Positions 1 to 9,138 of a stretch of DNA of 64,000 nucleotides are shown one piece after another. Both the position numbers and the translations under genes were made by a program. The stretch is taken from positions 1 to 64,000 of the forward strand of contig JAFXTD010000045.1 in the NCBI GenBank assembly GCA_017535925.1, given 5' to 3'. Source of the DNA: Selenomonadaceae bacterium (GTDB lineage Bacteria; Bacillota; Negativicutes; Selenomonadales; Selenomonadaceae). The notes under the pieces were generated by a model. The model made no database searches and was not told where the DNA came from. It saw only the letters and a program-made list of their open reading frames with translations. Position 1 is the first letter of the stretch; every line of letters begins with the position of its first letter.

Positions 1-159
1 ATATCGCCGGCGGCCGTCATCCATGACGGCCGGGCACTCACTAACCGCTGCTTTTGAATTTACCAACACACCCTAACTGTTAGAAAAATTCTGACCCCTG
101 ACACCTGAAACCTTTAAAATCAATTTACCAACAGCCCCTAAGTTCCTAATTTCTTTTGG

Positions 160-247
160 GCGCCGCAAAAGAAAAGTAGATTTAAAAAATAAAAGTCATT
201 GAAACGCTCAATCGAAGCCGCCGATTGAATTTACCAACACGCTCTAA
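160..247 (+). repeat. Dispersed ~88-bp repeat, copy 1
   Basis: It begins with an AAAAGAAAAGTAGATTTAAA block, continues with AAAGTCATTGAAACG, and ends with AATTTACCAACACGCTCTAA. It is nearly identical to 258-347 and 11735-11822. No coding capacity is evident. Confidence 0.8.
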
Positions 248-257
248 CAGCTAAAAC

Positions 258-347
258 GGGCGCAACAAAAGAAAAGTAGATTTAAAATATAAAAGTCATT
301 GAAACGTTCAATCGAAGCCGCCGTTTTAATTTACCAACACACCCTAA
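258..347 (+). repeat. Dispersed ~88-bp repeat, copy 2
   Basis: A direct repeat of 160-247 with a few substitutions. It ends immediately before the terminator of the efflux operon. Confidence 0.8.
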
Positions 348-376
348 AAAACCGCCGAGCGTTTTGCCCGACGGTT
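345..376 (-). terminator. Rho-independent terminator of the efflux operon
   Basis: Read on the minus strand, AACCGTCGGGC (376-366) pairs with GCTCGGCGGTT (360-350), with two G-T wobbles and a short loop, followed by a T run. It lies about 20 bp beyond the stop of the RND pump gene. Confidence 0.85.
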
Positions 377-394
377 AAAATTTTTTTTTGCAAG

Positions 395-3300
395 CTACAT
401 GTAGTCAACGGAGCTTTTATGTCTGTCTTGTTTCATGAAGCCGAGTTTCTTCGCTACGTATTCGGTAATGACGAAGAGCACCGGGATAACAAAGACGCCG
501 AGCATTGTCGCGAAAAGCAAGCCGCCGACCACACAAACGCCCATGCCGTTACGAGCAGCGGAACCCGCGCCGGTTGCCATAGCCAAAGGCAAGCAACCGA
601 TTATGAACGCGAAGGAAGTCATGAGTATCGGGCGAAGTCGCAAGCCCGCCGCTTCAATGGCTGCTTTGACAGGTTCCATGCCTCTGTCGACACGAACTTT
701 TGCAAACTCAACAATCAAGATGCCGTTTTTCGCAGCGAGTCCGATAATTGTGATAACGCCAATTTGGAAATAAACCGAATCTTGAAGTCCCGCGTTTTGT
801 TGACCGTTATTAAGAAAAGCCTCAAACCACGCCATAAAATATTCCGAGAAGACTGCGCCGAAAAGACCGGTAGGCACGCTCAAAAGCACAGCGAACGGCA
901 CCGACCAACTTTCATACAGCGCGGCGAGCATCAAGAATACGAAGACCAACGCCAATGCCAAAACTTGTCCCGTTGAGCTTGACGCTTTCTTTTCTTCGCG
1001 AGACTGCCCCGACCATTCGATGTTGAAGCCGACGCCTGCCTCCTCGTTGACGATTTCCTCAATCGCATTCATTGCTTGACCGGAAGAATATCCCGCGCCT
1101 GCATTGCCTTGAATTGTGACTGCGCGGGCGGCGTTGAATCTGGAAATTTGAGTTGGTCCCGTCGAGTAGTGAGGCGTAACCAAAGTTGCCAGCGGAACCA
1201 TTTGGTCGTCCGAACCTTTGACGAAAATAAATTTTGCGCAATCGGCTTCCGTTCGATAAAGCACGTCAGATTGAAGCATGACTTTATACGTTCTGCCGAA
1301 TTTGTTAAAGTCATTGACTTGCATGCCGCCGAAGTTGACTTGCAGAGCGGTGAAAACGTCAGCAAGATTCACGCCCAAAAGTTTGACTTTTTCGCGGTCG
1401 ATTTCGTATTCGACGGTCGGCGAGGCAATGTTAAAAGTTGTGCGGACGCCTTGCATTTCGGGGCGTTGATTGGCTTTGGCGACGATTCTTTTTGTCAAGT
1501 CGTCAAGTTCAACGTCAGTGTGCCCTGCCATGTCTTGCAACTGCATTGACCAGCCGCCGACGTTGCCCAAGCCGGGAAGTGCGGGCGGGTTGAAGGCGAT
1601 AACCTGCGCTTCGGGAACAGTCATTGCTCCGAGCCTGAACATTGTCCTGATACAATCATTAACCGACGCACCTTCTCCGCGCTTGCTCCATTCTTCCAAG
1701 CCGCAAACAATAATGCCCGCGCTGGGTTTCGCGCCGAACGAAAGAATATCAAAGCCGGTTATCATCATGCAGTTTTTCAAGCCGGGCATTTCCTTCATGA
1801 CCGCGCCGCCGAGTTTGTCAATCGTTTCGACCGTGTGATTCATTGAAGTTCCTTCGGGCAAGCTTATCGACGTGAAGAAGTAACCTTGATCCTCTTCGGG
1901 CACGAAAGTCGACGGGAGCCGCTGATAAATTGTCCAAGTCACGCCGCCGACAATCAGCAGGAAAATTATCGCGAGCTTCGAGGTTTTTATAAACGCCGCG
2001 ACGATTCCGACGTAAGAATTTTTCGTGCGGTCGAACCAGTTATTAAAGCCGTTGAAGAATTTGTCAAAGATCCCTTGCTTTTTATTCGGGTCTTTGGGCT
2101 TGAGAATCATGGCGCAGAGGGCGGGCGTCAAAGTCAGCGCGACGAATGCCGACAAGCCCATTGAAATTGCAATTGTCAAAGCGAACTGCCGATACAAAAC
2201 GCCCATCATGCCGCCGAGAAATGCTACGGGCACGAACACCGCCGCGAGGACAAATGCAATCGCCACGACAGGTCCTTGAACTTCATCCATTGCGCGTTCG
2301 GTTGCGTCAACGGGAGTCAAGCCGCTTTCCATGTGGTGTTCGACGTTTTCGATAACGACAATCGCGTCGTCGACGACCAAGCCGATAGCCAAAACCATTG
2401 CGAAAAGTGTCAACGTGTTAATCGAGAAGTCGAGGACTATGAACGCCGCGAACGTTCCGATTAATGATACAGGCACTGCAAGAAGCGGAATTAATGTTGC
2501 GCGCCAACTTTGCAGGAAGATAAAAATGACGAACACGACGAGGAGCAATGCCTCAACGAAAGTGTGAGCAACTTCCTCAATCGAGGCGCGGATATAATCT
2601 GTGCTGTCGAAAATTTCGCTGATAAAAAGATTGGGAGGAAGATTCGGGCGTTGACGTTCGATAATGTCTTGCACGCCGCGCACGGTCGTCATGGCATTTG
2701 CATCGCTTGTGAGCTGAATGCCGAAGCCGACAGCAGGATAGCCGTTGTATTTCGCGACGATGTTGTTGGCGCGTTGACCCGATTCGATTCGCGCAACGTC
2801 TTTCATGTAGACAAAAGTTCCGTCACCGTTTGCCTTGAGGATTATGTTGCCGAATTCTTCCATTTCGGAAAGACGCCCCTGAACTTTGCCGGTGTATTGT
2901 TTCTCTTGACCTTGAGCGAGCGGCATTGAACCGATTGTGCCGGCTGCCGCTTGCAAGTTTTGTTCATTGATTGCGGCTGAAACTTCCGCGACAGTCAAAT
3001 TGTATTCGGCAAGCTTATCGGGATTGAGCCAAATGCGCATTGAATAATCGGAGCCGAAAATTTGAACGTCACCGACGCCGTCGACGCGCTTAATCTCATC
3101 CATCAAATAAATATCGGCGTAGTTTTTCATGAAGGCGCGGTCGTATTCACCGGTGGGCGAATACATTGACAAGAACAGAGCCATTTCGTTTGAAGCCTTA
3201 CGAGTCGTGACGCCTTGACGCTGAACATCGGTGGGCAAGCTGGCGTTTGCAATGGCGACGTTGTTTTGAACTTTGACGGAGTCCATATCGCCGTCGGTGC

Positions 3301-3589
3301 CGACTTCAAAGACGACGCTTAAGCTGTAACGCCCCGTGTCGTCCGAATTGGAGCTCATGTAGTCCATGCCGTCGGTGCCGTTGACTTGCTGTTCAATGAC
3401 CTGCGCGATTGTCTCATTGACGACGCCGGCATTTGCGCCCGTGTAAGTTGTGCTGACGGAAATTGTCGGCGGAGAAATTTGAGGATATTGCGCGATTGGA
3501 AGTTGCAACGCCGCGAGGATTCCGACGAGCGTAATTATCAAGGCAATGACTATCGCGAATATCGGTCGGTGGATAAAAAATTTTGCCAT
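395..3589 (-). CDS. acrB: RND (HAE1) multidrug efflux pump, AcrB/MexB type
   Basis: A proton-driven inner-membrane exporter of drugs and hydrophobic compounds that works as a trimer with a periplasmic adaptor and an outer-membrane channel. The product is about 1064 residues, full length for the family. It opens with the usual FFIHRPIFAIVIALIITLVG first membrane helix and has two periplasmic porter halves. The conserved helix with GLVVDDAIVVIENVEHH, carrying the paired Asp residues of the proton relay, is present. The second half holds GLAAKNGILIVEFA. The ATG at 3589 is preferred over a TTG six bases upstream because AGGAG lies 9 bases before it. It is the last gene of its operon; the adaptor gene is three genes upstream. 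No TolC-type gene is visible in the window. Confidence 0.95.
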   Translation of the reverse strand: MAKFFIHRPIFAIVIALIITLVGILAALQLPIAQYPQISPPTISVSTTYTGANAGVVNETIAQVIEQQVNGTDGMDYMSSNSDDTGRYSLSVVFEVGTDGDMDSVKVQNNVAIANASLPTDVQRQGVTTRKASNEMALFLSMYSPTGEYDRAFMKNYADIYLMDEIKRVDGVGDVQIFGSDYSMRIWLNPDKLAEYNLTVAEVSAAINEQNLQAAAGTIGSMPLAQGQEKQYTGKVQGRLSEMEEFGNIILKANGDGTFVYMKDVARIESGQRANNIVAKYNGYPAVGFGIQLTSDANAMTTVRGVQDIIERQRPNLPPNLFISEIFDSTDYIRASIEEVAHTFVEALLLVVFVIFIFLQSWRATLIPLLAVPVSLIGTFAAFIVLDFSINTLTLFAMVLAIGLVVDDAIVVIENVEHHMESGLTPVDATERAMDEVQGPVVAIAFVLAAVFVPVAFLGGMMGVLYRQFALTIAISMGLSAFVALTLTPALCAMILKPKDPNKKQGIFDKFFNGFNNWFDRTKNSYVGIVAAFIKTSKLAIIFLLIVGGVTWTIYQRLPSTFVPEEDQGYFFTSISLPEGTSMNHTVETIDKLGGAVMKEMPGLKNCMMITGFDILSFGAKPSAGIIVCGLEEWSKRGEGASVNDCIRTMFRLGAMTVPEAQVIAFNPPALPGLGNVGGWSMQLQDMAGHTDVELDDLTKRIVAKANQRPEMQGVRTTFNIASPTVEYEIDREKVKLLGVNLADVFTALQVNFGGMQVNDFNKFGRTYKVMLQSDVLYRTEADCAKFIFVKGSDDQMVPLATLVTPHYSTGPTQISRFNAARAVTIQGNAGAGYSSGQAMNAIEEIVNEEAGVGFNIEWSGQSREEKKASSSTGQVLALALVFVFLMLAALYESWSVPFAVLLSVPTGLFGAVFSEYFMAWFEAFLNNGQQNAGLQDSVYFQIGVITIIGLAAKNGILIVEFAKVRVDRGMEPVKAAIEAAGLRLRPILMTSFAFIIGCLPLAMATGAGSAARNGMGVCVVGGLLFATMLGVFVIPVLFVITEYVAKKLGFMKQDRHKSSVDYM

Positions 3590-3618
3590 AAGCAATGTCT
3601 CCTTTTAGGAAGCGGGGA

Positions 3619-5172
3619 CTAAAATTTTGGTTGAGGAATTCCTTCGTGTAAATTATAAAAAGTCACTGACTTCAAATGCAATGCGCCTTGAGTCGGAACG
3701 AAAATTATATCTTTCGAATTTTCTTTCGGGTAGAGTCGCGTCGAGAAAACTGCCTCGCCGTCATTGACAAAAATTTCGAGTGAGGAGCGGTCGATAAAAA
3801 TTTGCAACTTCATTTCGGCGGCGGAGGAAATTTTTACTTCGCGTTCGCCCGTCAAAATTTTTCCGGACTTGTCGCGATTGAGTTTGATAATCCCCGTTGC
3901 CTTGTCGTAGCTCAAAACGGTTTTCTCATTGCCGAAGCTGCGAAGTTCAACAGAAAAATTTTTGCTCTTCGTCAAGTCGACGGTCATCAAAAGTTCGCCG
4001 ACCTCGCCGCGCACGCCGTCAAGTTTCGTCGCCTTGCTCAACGAAAGATTTTCATAAGAAATTTTTTCGCCGCGCAGAAGTTCAAGCTCTTTGACGGGCA
4101 TGGAAAAAATTTTGCCGTCCTTAATGTGAAGTTCACGCGGAACAGTCATTTGCCCCGCCCAACCGTCAGCTTGTTCGGGCATGGGCGTTCCCCACATGTC
4201 AAGCCAAGCGATTAAAATGCATCTGCCGTCGGGTGCCTGCAAAATTTGCGGAGCATAAAAATCAAAACCGCAGTCGAGCATTTCAAATTCTTCGTGCGTG
4301 AAAATTCCCGTGTCGTAATTCAAATCGCCGAGCATGTAACCCGATTGTTGCAGGTTCAAAAATTTTTTTCCTTCCGCCTTGATATTCATCGGTGAGAGAA
4401 TCAAAACGTCGCGCCCGTCAATTTCGGCAAAGTTCGGGCATTCCCACATGTCGCCCTGATTTCCTTCAGAACGAGCCGCGATATTTTTGAACGTCCATTT
4501 TTCCAAGTCGGGTGATTCGAAAAGCAAGACTTGCCCGATAGTCTCCGCCTTGTTGCGTGAGCCGACGACGCAATAAAATTTTTCGCCGTGAGCCCAAATT
4601 TTCGGGTCGCGAAAATCATTTGCACTGATGTCGCCTTTGTCCGCCGGAACGTAAATCACGGGGTTTGCAGAAATTTTTTCAAAGTTAATTCCGTCGTCGC
4701 TGACGGCAATGTTTTGCGTCTCAATTCGATTGGTGCCGTCTTTGTTCGGAACGGGCAAATCAACATGACCCGTGTACATGAGGTAAAGCTTGCCGTCTTT
4801 TTCAAGCGCACTGCCCGAAAAGCAACCGCCGCTCGCGTCGTAAAGTTTATCGGGCGCAATCGCTATCGGCAAATGCTTCCAATGAACCAAATCTTTGCTG
4901 ACGACGTGCCCCCAATGCATGGAACCCCATTTCACGTCGTAAGGATAATGCTGATAGAAAAAATGATACTCGCCGTTGAAACACGAAAAGCCGTTCGGGT
5001 CGTTTATCCAACCTGACGGCGCGGCAATGTGATAGCTCGGATACCAACGCGAATTCGTGACCTGCGGCTTTGAAAAATCTTTTGCCGTGACTTCCGTCGA
5101 CGAGAAAATTATTAAAGTCACGACAGCCGATAAAATTAAAACGCTTGAAAATTTTAATCGGAACCCGCTCAT
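3619..5172 (-). CDS. Secreted GH32 beta-fructosidase (levanase/invertase type)
   Basis: Glycoside hydrolase family 32 enzyme cleaving terminal beta-D-fructosides such as sucrose, inulin or levan. Residues 1-30 form a signal peptide (a Lys/Arg-containing start, then a hydrophobic stretch ending near VTA), so it is predicted to be exported. The nucleophile motif WINDPNG is near residues 55-61, the FRDP stabiliser motif near 187 and the acid/base motif WECPN near 244. A C-terminal beta-sandwich follows (FIDRSSLEIFVNDGE). Length, 517 residues, fits the family. The start is set by GGAGG 7 bases before the ATG. It lies 12 bp after the symporter gene and 29 bp before the RND pump, an odd setting for a sugar enzyme. 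The exact substrate cannot be told from sequence. Confidence 0.9.
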   Translation of the reverse strand: MSGFRLKFSSVLILSAVVTLIIFSSTEVTAKDFSKPQVTNSRWYPSYHIAAPSGWINDPNGFSCFNGEYHFFYQHYPYDVKWGSMHWGHVVSKDLVHWKHLPIAIAPDKLYDASGGCFSGSALEKDGKLYLMYTGHVDLPVPNKDGTNRIETQNIAVSDDGINFEKISANPVIYVPADKGDISANDFRDPKIWAHGEKFYCVVGSRNKAETIGQVLLFESPDLEKWTFKNIAARSEGNQGDMWECPNFAEIDGRDVLILSPMNIKAEGKKFLNLQQSGYMLGDLNYDTGIFTHEEFEMLDCGFDFYAPQILQAPDGRCILIAWLDMWGTPMPEQADGWAGQMTVPRELHIKDGKIFSMPVKELELLRGEKISYENLSLSKATKLDGVRGEVGELLMTVDLTKSKNFSVELRSFGNEKTVLSYDKATGIIKLNRDKSGKILTGEREVKISSAAEMKLQIFIDRSSLEIFVNDGEAVFSTRLYPKENSKDIIFVPTQGALHLKSVTFYNLHEGIPQPKF

Positions 5173-5184
5173 AAAATCGCCTCC

Positions 5185-6804
5185 TCAACTTTTGAAATAA
5201 ATTTTCTCGTCCAAAAGATTTTCCGTGCGCGCCAGAACCGTACTTGCTGCCACGTCGCCCGTTACGTTTAAGCAAGTTACAACTCTTTCACCAACGGTAC
5301 CGATACAAAACAATAAGCCGGCAATTTCCGCAGGCACGCCGAACAGAGCGGTAACAGTCAAGATACAAATTACAGCCGCATTGGGCACGGCGGGCGCGCC
5401 GACCGAAAGCGAAACGGTCATTGCGAAAACAATTATAATCGCGTGCATATCAACTTCGACGCCGTACATTTTAAGGAACATAATAATGGCAGTGGGAAAA
5501 TAAATACCGCCGCCGTCCATGTTGACGGTTGTGCCGATAGGAATGGAAAACGACGTTATCTTCGGCGAGACGCCCAATTTGTCCGTGCATAATTTCATTG
5601 TCAGCGGCATGGTAACTGCACTGCTGCTTGTCGCGAAAGGAACCGCCCATATCTCCGGGATTTTTTTCAGGAAGGGCAACGGCGATATTTTTCCGACAAA
5701 GTTAATCAGCAAGGCATAGACGCCGAGCATTATTCCGCAACCGAGTAACTGTCCGACTATCAGCTTGCCCATCATCAGCACGGTATCAACGCCCATATCG
5801 ACGACCAAAGTTATCATTGCGAAGAAGACGATAAGCGGCACGAATTTAATTATCATGCCGACAACTTTCATGAAGAATTCGTTGCAGTTGATTACGGTCT
5901 CTTGCAGGAATTGAGCTTTGTCGCCGAGCGCGTTCAGGCACGAGCCGAACAGCACCGCAAGGAAAACTATCTGCAACATGTTTCCGTCCGCAACGGGTTT
6001 GACCAAGTTGTTTGGGATAATGCCGACGATAAATTGAATCATGGAAAATTCGTAGCTGCCGACTTCGCCGCTTGAGGGTATCGTTCCGATTTGAGGCACC
6101 TCGCCGCTGAAAAGAATCATTGCGGTCAACAAACCGATGAGCGAAGCAACAGCCGACGTGACAAGGTAGAGCCCCATAAGCTTTGAACCGACTTTGCCGA
6201 CGCCCGCGCCCGTGCCCATGCTTGTTATCCCGCTGATTATGCTGAAAAAAATCATCGGAGCGATTACCATTTTCAAGGCGTTAAGAAACATTGTCCTTAT
6301 CGGTGTGATTACGTTTTCGTTGACGAACGCGATTGTTTCGGGTGAAAGAAATTCTTTCATTAAGACGCCGCAGACAATACCGATAACGATACACGCCACC
6401 GTCAATCGCAAACGGTTGTTTGTTTCGCCGCGCACGTCTACCGTCACGACGTTGCAATTATTTTTATACGACCGATTCAGCTTTTGTCGATTCGCTTTAA
6501 GAATCATCATGCGGAAATAATCTTCGTCCTCGCCGTCTTCCTCCCAGTCCGAAACTTCGACAAGCGGATTGTAAGGTGCGCCTTCTGCCGTCAATCGAAT
6601 TTGAACTTTGCCGAAAAAATTTTTCACGACTTGAACTTTAACCTGTGCGGCGTGCCCGAATTTAATCATGCGCCAAAAAATTTCTTCAACCAAAAGCTCC
6701 GCCCGCAAAATATCTTTCTGCTCGATTTTTAATTGCGAAAGTTGCGATTCAAGTCGGTCGTGCATTTCGGAAAAATTTTCCGCGTTTAAGTAAAAGCTTT
6801 TCAT
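5185..6804 (-). CDS. Dicarboxylate/amino-acid:cation symporter with an N-terminal ATPase-like domain
   Basis: The C-terminal ~400 residues are a DAACS/SDF-family symporter (GltP/DctA type) that takes up dicarboxylates or acidic amino acids with sodium or protons. Family marks include the serine-rich hairpin ATSSSAVTMPLT and the NMDGGGIYFPTA helix. The first ~130 residues are soluble and acidic and look like an RsbW-type GHKL domain (ILRAELLVEEIFWRM, then GKVQIRLTAEGAPYNP). The N-box Asn is not apparent, so ATP binding is doubtful. The ATG at 6804 is preferred; an upstream GTG at 6816 lies inside a heptamer repeat. The Shine-Dalgarno site is weak because that repeat occupies the leader. Substrate is unknown. 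Confidence 0.85.
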   Translation of the reverse strand: MKSFYLNAENFSEMHDRLESQLSQLKIEQKDILRAELLVEEIFWRMIKFGHAAQVKVQVVKNFFGKVQIRLTAEGAPYNPLVEVSDWEEDGEDEDYFRMMILKANRQKLNRSYKNNCNVVTVDVRGETNNRLRLTVACIVIGIVCGVLMKEFLSPETIAFVNENVITPIRTMFLNALKMVIAPMIFFSIISGITSMGTGAGVGKVGSKLMGLYLVTSAVASLIGLLTAMILFSGEVPQIGTIPSSGEVGSYEFSMIQFIVGIIPNNLVKPVADGNMLQIVFLAVLFGSCLNALGDKAQFLQETVINCNEFFMKVVGMIIKFVPLIVFFAMITLVVDMGVDTVLMMGKLIVGQLLGCGIMLGVYALLINFVGKISPLPFLKKIPEIWAVPFATSSSAVTMPLTMKLCTDKLGVSPKITSFSIPIGTTVNMDGGGIYFPTAIIMFLKMYGVEVDMHAIIIVFAMTVSLSVGAPAVPNAAVICILTVTALFGVPAEIAGLLFCIGTVGERVVTCLNVTGDVAASTVLARTENLLDEKIYFKS

Positions 6805-6808
6805 TACC

Positions 6809-6854
6809 CTAACCACTAACCACTAACCACTAACCACTAACCACTAATCACTAA
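6809..6854. repeat. Tandem heptamer array CTAACCA (about 6.5 copies)
   Basis: Five exact CTAACCA copies (6809-6843), one CTAATCA and a partial copy. It fills the gap between the RND adaptor stop and the symporter start, so it forms that gene's leader and replaces a normal ribosome binding site. Confidence 0.95.
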
Positions 6855-6856
6855 AA

Positions 6857-8137
6857 TCATTTGCCGCGAAGATTGTCGGGGGCGTTCGGATTTTTATTGG
6901 GCGCGTCAAGCCCGGCGTCCGCATTGTAAGTGCTTACGACATTTGCAAGCGTGAAGCCCATTTCGCCCGGCGTGACGGTCTTAACATCAAGGTCGACGCC
7001 CTCGCGCAGATTCGTTAAGCCCTCGACGACGACGGTATCATTCGTGTTGATTCCGCTGTTGACAATGAAATAGCTGCCGACTTGGTCTCCGAGTTCGATT
7101 GTTCGCGCTTCCGATTTATTTTCTTTGCCGACGACCATGACAAACGACTTGCCCAAAAGTTGTTGAACGGCACGTTGCGGAACCAAAATTGCATTGGGAA
7201 CGACTTCGCCGGTGAGCTTGACGCGAGCGAACATGCCCGGCATAAGGAGCCCGCTGGGATTCGGGAAAAGTGCTTTCATGATAAGTGAGCCGGTGCTGTT
7301 GGCAAGTTCGCGGTCAACTTCAACGATACGTCCTTCGAAAGGATATTCTTTGCCGTCTGCAAGAGTTATCGTCACGTTGATTGGATTGTGGTCGGATTGC
7401 ATTGCTTGCACCGTCATGAACTTGAGGTAATCTGCCTCGCTGATTGAAAACTGCACAAAAATCGGATCGGGTGAGCCGAGCGTCACCAAAGTTGTTTGCC
7501 CTGCCGAAACGAAAGTTCCTACTGCCACATCGTCGACACCGACTTGACCGTTCATCGGAGAATAAATTTTCGTGTCGTCCAAATTTTCTTGCGCCGTCCT
7601 CAAAGCAGCTTGACAAGCGTAAATTGCCGCCTCGTTTGCCGCGCAAGTTGCCTCGTCCGCACGAACTTTTGCCGCTTGAGTTGCAACGACTTGTTCGGCG
7701 ATTGCTGCCTCTTCGAAGAGCTGTTGGTCGCGGCGGAGGTCTGTCAAAGAGTTGTTGTAAGTTGCTATCGACTGTTGAAGAACTGCCTCTGCTTGAGCAA
7801 GATCCGCCTGCGCCCGAAGTACGGCGGAATTGTATTGGCGCGAATCGATTCGATACAGGAGCTGACCTGCCTCGACGTATTGCCCGCCGACGATATATTT
7901 TTCGACGACGTTGCCCGATACCTTCGATTGAATTTTTACTTCGTCCGTGCCGACCAAGTGCCCCGCGTATTCGCTGGCAAGAGGCGTGTTGCGCTGAATA
8001 ACTTTCATTGCTTTGACTTGCGCTTTCTGAACTTGCGCCTGTTGCTGTTGGTTATCGTCGCCGCACCCGCCGAACACTATCGAAGACGCGGCTAAAGCTG
8101 CCGCAAGTGTTATCAATTTGGCTTTCGATAAAACCAC
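6857..8137 (-). CDS. acrA: RND efflux periplasmic adaptor lipoprotein, AcrA/MexA type
   Basis: Membrane fusion protein linking an RND pump to an outer-membrane channel. Residues 1-25 form a lipoprotein signal ending in the lipobox FGGC, so it should be acylated and anchored in the inner membrane. A split lipoyl domain follows (VKIQSKVSGNVVEKYIVGGQYVEAGQ, written here only as a region near residues 67-92). Then comes a coiled-coil hairpin rich in Ala, Gln and Glu (about 105-190), and the beta-barrel and membrane-proximal parts. The GTG start at 8137 has GGAGG 8 bases upstream. It is the first gene of the operon, which continues with the symporter, fructosidase and pump. Length, 426 residues, is normal. 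Confidence 0.93.
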   Translation of the reverse strand: MVLSKAKLITLAAALAASSIVFGGCGDDNQQQQAQVQKAQVKAMKVIQRNTPLASEYAGHLVGTDEVKIQSKVSGNVVEKYIVGGQYVEAGQLLYRIDSRQYNSAVLRAQADLAQAEAVLQQSIATYNNSLTDLRRDQQLFEEAAIAEQVVATQAAKVRADEATCAANEAAIYACQAALRTAQENLDDTKIYSPMNGQVGVDDVAVGTFVSAGQTTLVTLGSPDPIFVQFSISEADYLKFMTVQAMQSDHNPINVTITLADGKEYPFEGRIVEVDRELANSTGSLIMKALFPNPSGLLMPGMFARVKLTGEVVPNAILVPQRAVQQLLGKSFVMVVGKENKSEARTIELGDQVGSYFIVNSGINTNDTVVVEGLTNLREGVDLDVKTVTPGEMGFTLANVVSTYNADAGLDAPNKNPNAPDNLRGK

Positions 8138-8160
8138 TTCGACCCCTCCCGAAAAAACAA

Positions 8161-8230
8161 TTAGGAATTAGAAATTAGGAATTAGGAATTGTTTTTCATT
8201 CCCCATTCCCAATTCCAAATTCCCAATTAA
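8161..8230. repeat. Heptamer-periodic palindromic element
   Basis: The left arm is TTAGGAA/TTAGAAA units (8161-8191). The right arm is ATTCCCC/ATTCCCA/ATTCCAA units (8208-8230). The arms are roughly complementary and could form a long imperfect hairpin. It lies between the divergent acrA and folP genes. Confidence 0.85.
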
Positions 8231-8260
8231 ATTTTAAGGTTTGGGCGGCGAAATGTCAAT

Positions 8261-8289
8261 TTGAACTTGAAAGGACAATGCGCTATAAT
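8261..8289 (+). promoter_or_regulatory. Sigma-70 type promoter of the folate operon
   Basis: TTGAAC at 8261-8266, a 17-bp spacer and TATAAT at 8284-8289. The expected start of transcription near 8296 leaves a very short leader in which GGGAGG lies at the 5' end. Confidence 0.8.
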
Positions 8290-8309
8290 GCAACGGGAGG
8301 TTGAGGCTT

Positions 8310-9134
8310 TTGAAAAAATTTTTAAATTTGCGCGGCGGTCGCAAGCTCGAAGTCGGCAGCAAAACTTTAATCGCAGGTATTTTGAATTTCACGCCCGATT
8401 CCTTTTCCGACGGAGGAAAATTTTTTAATCCCGATTCGGCGACGGTTCACGCGGTGCATTTAATCGAACACGGCGCAGATATGATTGATGTCGGTGCCGA
8501 ATCGACGCGACCGGGTGCAACGCCCCTTGAGGCTGAAGAAGAATTTGCACGCCTTGAAAAAATTTTGCCCGCGATAATAAATCTCGGCGCGCCCGTTTCA
8601 ATCGACACGTATAAGCCGGAAGTAGCGGAGCGGGCACTCGAACTCGGCGCGGACATCATTAACGACGTTCGCGGCTTGGAAGATTCGCGCATGATTGACG
8701 TTGCGAAAAAATTCAACGCACCCGTCATTGCCATGCACAATGAAAAATGTTTGGAGGATGACATTATCGGCGACGTGAAAAAATTTTTCCGATTGACTTT
8801 GGCAAAATGCGAGGCTCACGGCTTCGACACGACGCAATTAATTTTAGACCCCGGCATCGGCTTTGGCAAAACGTTGACGGACGATTTGACAATCTTGCGC
8901 CGCCTCGACGAGCTGAAAAATTTGGACGGCAGAGAAATTACTTTGATGATTGGTGTAAGCCGCAAGAGTTTTATCGGAAAGATGACGGGGCTCAAAATCG
9001 GCGAACGCGACGAAGCAACGGGTGCCCTTTGTGTTCACGCGATTACAAAAGGCGTCGATATTGTCCGCGCTCACAACGTCAAAATGATTTCCCGCATGTG
9101 TCTCGTGACAGATAAATTACTCAAGGGGATTTGA
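8310..9134 (+). CDS. folP: Dihydropteroate synthase
   Basis: Condenses 6-hydroxymethyl-dihydropterin pyrophosphate with p-aminobenzoate in folate synthesis; the target of sulfonamides. It carries the family signature GILNFTPDSFSDGGKF near the N-terminus. The second signature GADMIDVGAESTRPGA, the pterin-site region LDPGIGFGKT and the late SRKSFIG motif are also present. The TTG at 8310 is chosen because GGAGG lies 9 bases upstream; another TTG at 8301 abuts the Shine-Dalgarno site directly. About 274 residues, normal length. First gene of a folate operon (folP, folB, folK-DHFR, ung) with 4 bp to folB. Confidence 0.95.
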   Translation: MKKFLNLRGGRKLEVGSKTLIAGILNFTPDSFSDGGKFFNPDSATVHAVHLIEHGADMIDVGAESTRPGATPLEAEEEFARLEKILPAIINLGAPVSIDTYKPEVAERALELGADIINDVRGLEDSRMIDVAKKFNAPVIAMHNEKCLEDDIIGDVKKFFRLTLAKCEAHGFDTTQLILDPGIGFGKTLTDDLTILRRLDELKNLDGREITLMIGVSRKSFIGKMTGLKIGERDEATGALCVHAITKGVDIVRAHNVKMISRMCLVTDKLLKGI

Positions 9135-9138
9135 TTTT

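Larger units (their letters stand above)
1..347. repeat. Intergenic repeat cluster left of the efflux operon
   Basis: No gene is visible here. The stretch holds a perfect 10-bp hairpin (CGGCCGTCAT at 11-20 with ATGACGGCCG at 23-32), three CTGA-led heptamers at 91-111, and the phrase AATTTACCAACA followed by a CCCTAA-like end four times. Two copies of a unit of about 88 bp lie at 160-247 and 258-347; a third copy lies at 11735-11822. A 9-bp hairpin (150-158 with 166-174) precedes the first unit. Confidence 0.75.

Noticed and set aside
299..976. Plus-strand open frame of 225 codons opposite the RND pump
   Set aside because: It is the antisense shadow of a clearly conserved pump gene and contains no recognisable domain.
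395..8137. An outer-membrane TolC-type gene completing the efflux system
   Set aside because: No such gene is present in this operon or elsewhere in the window.
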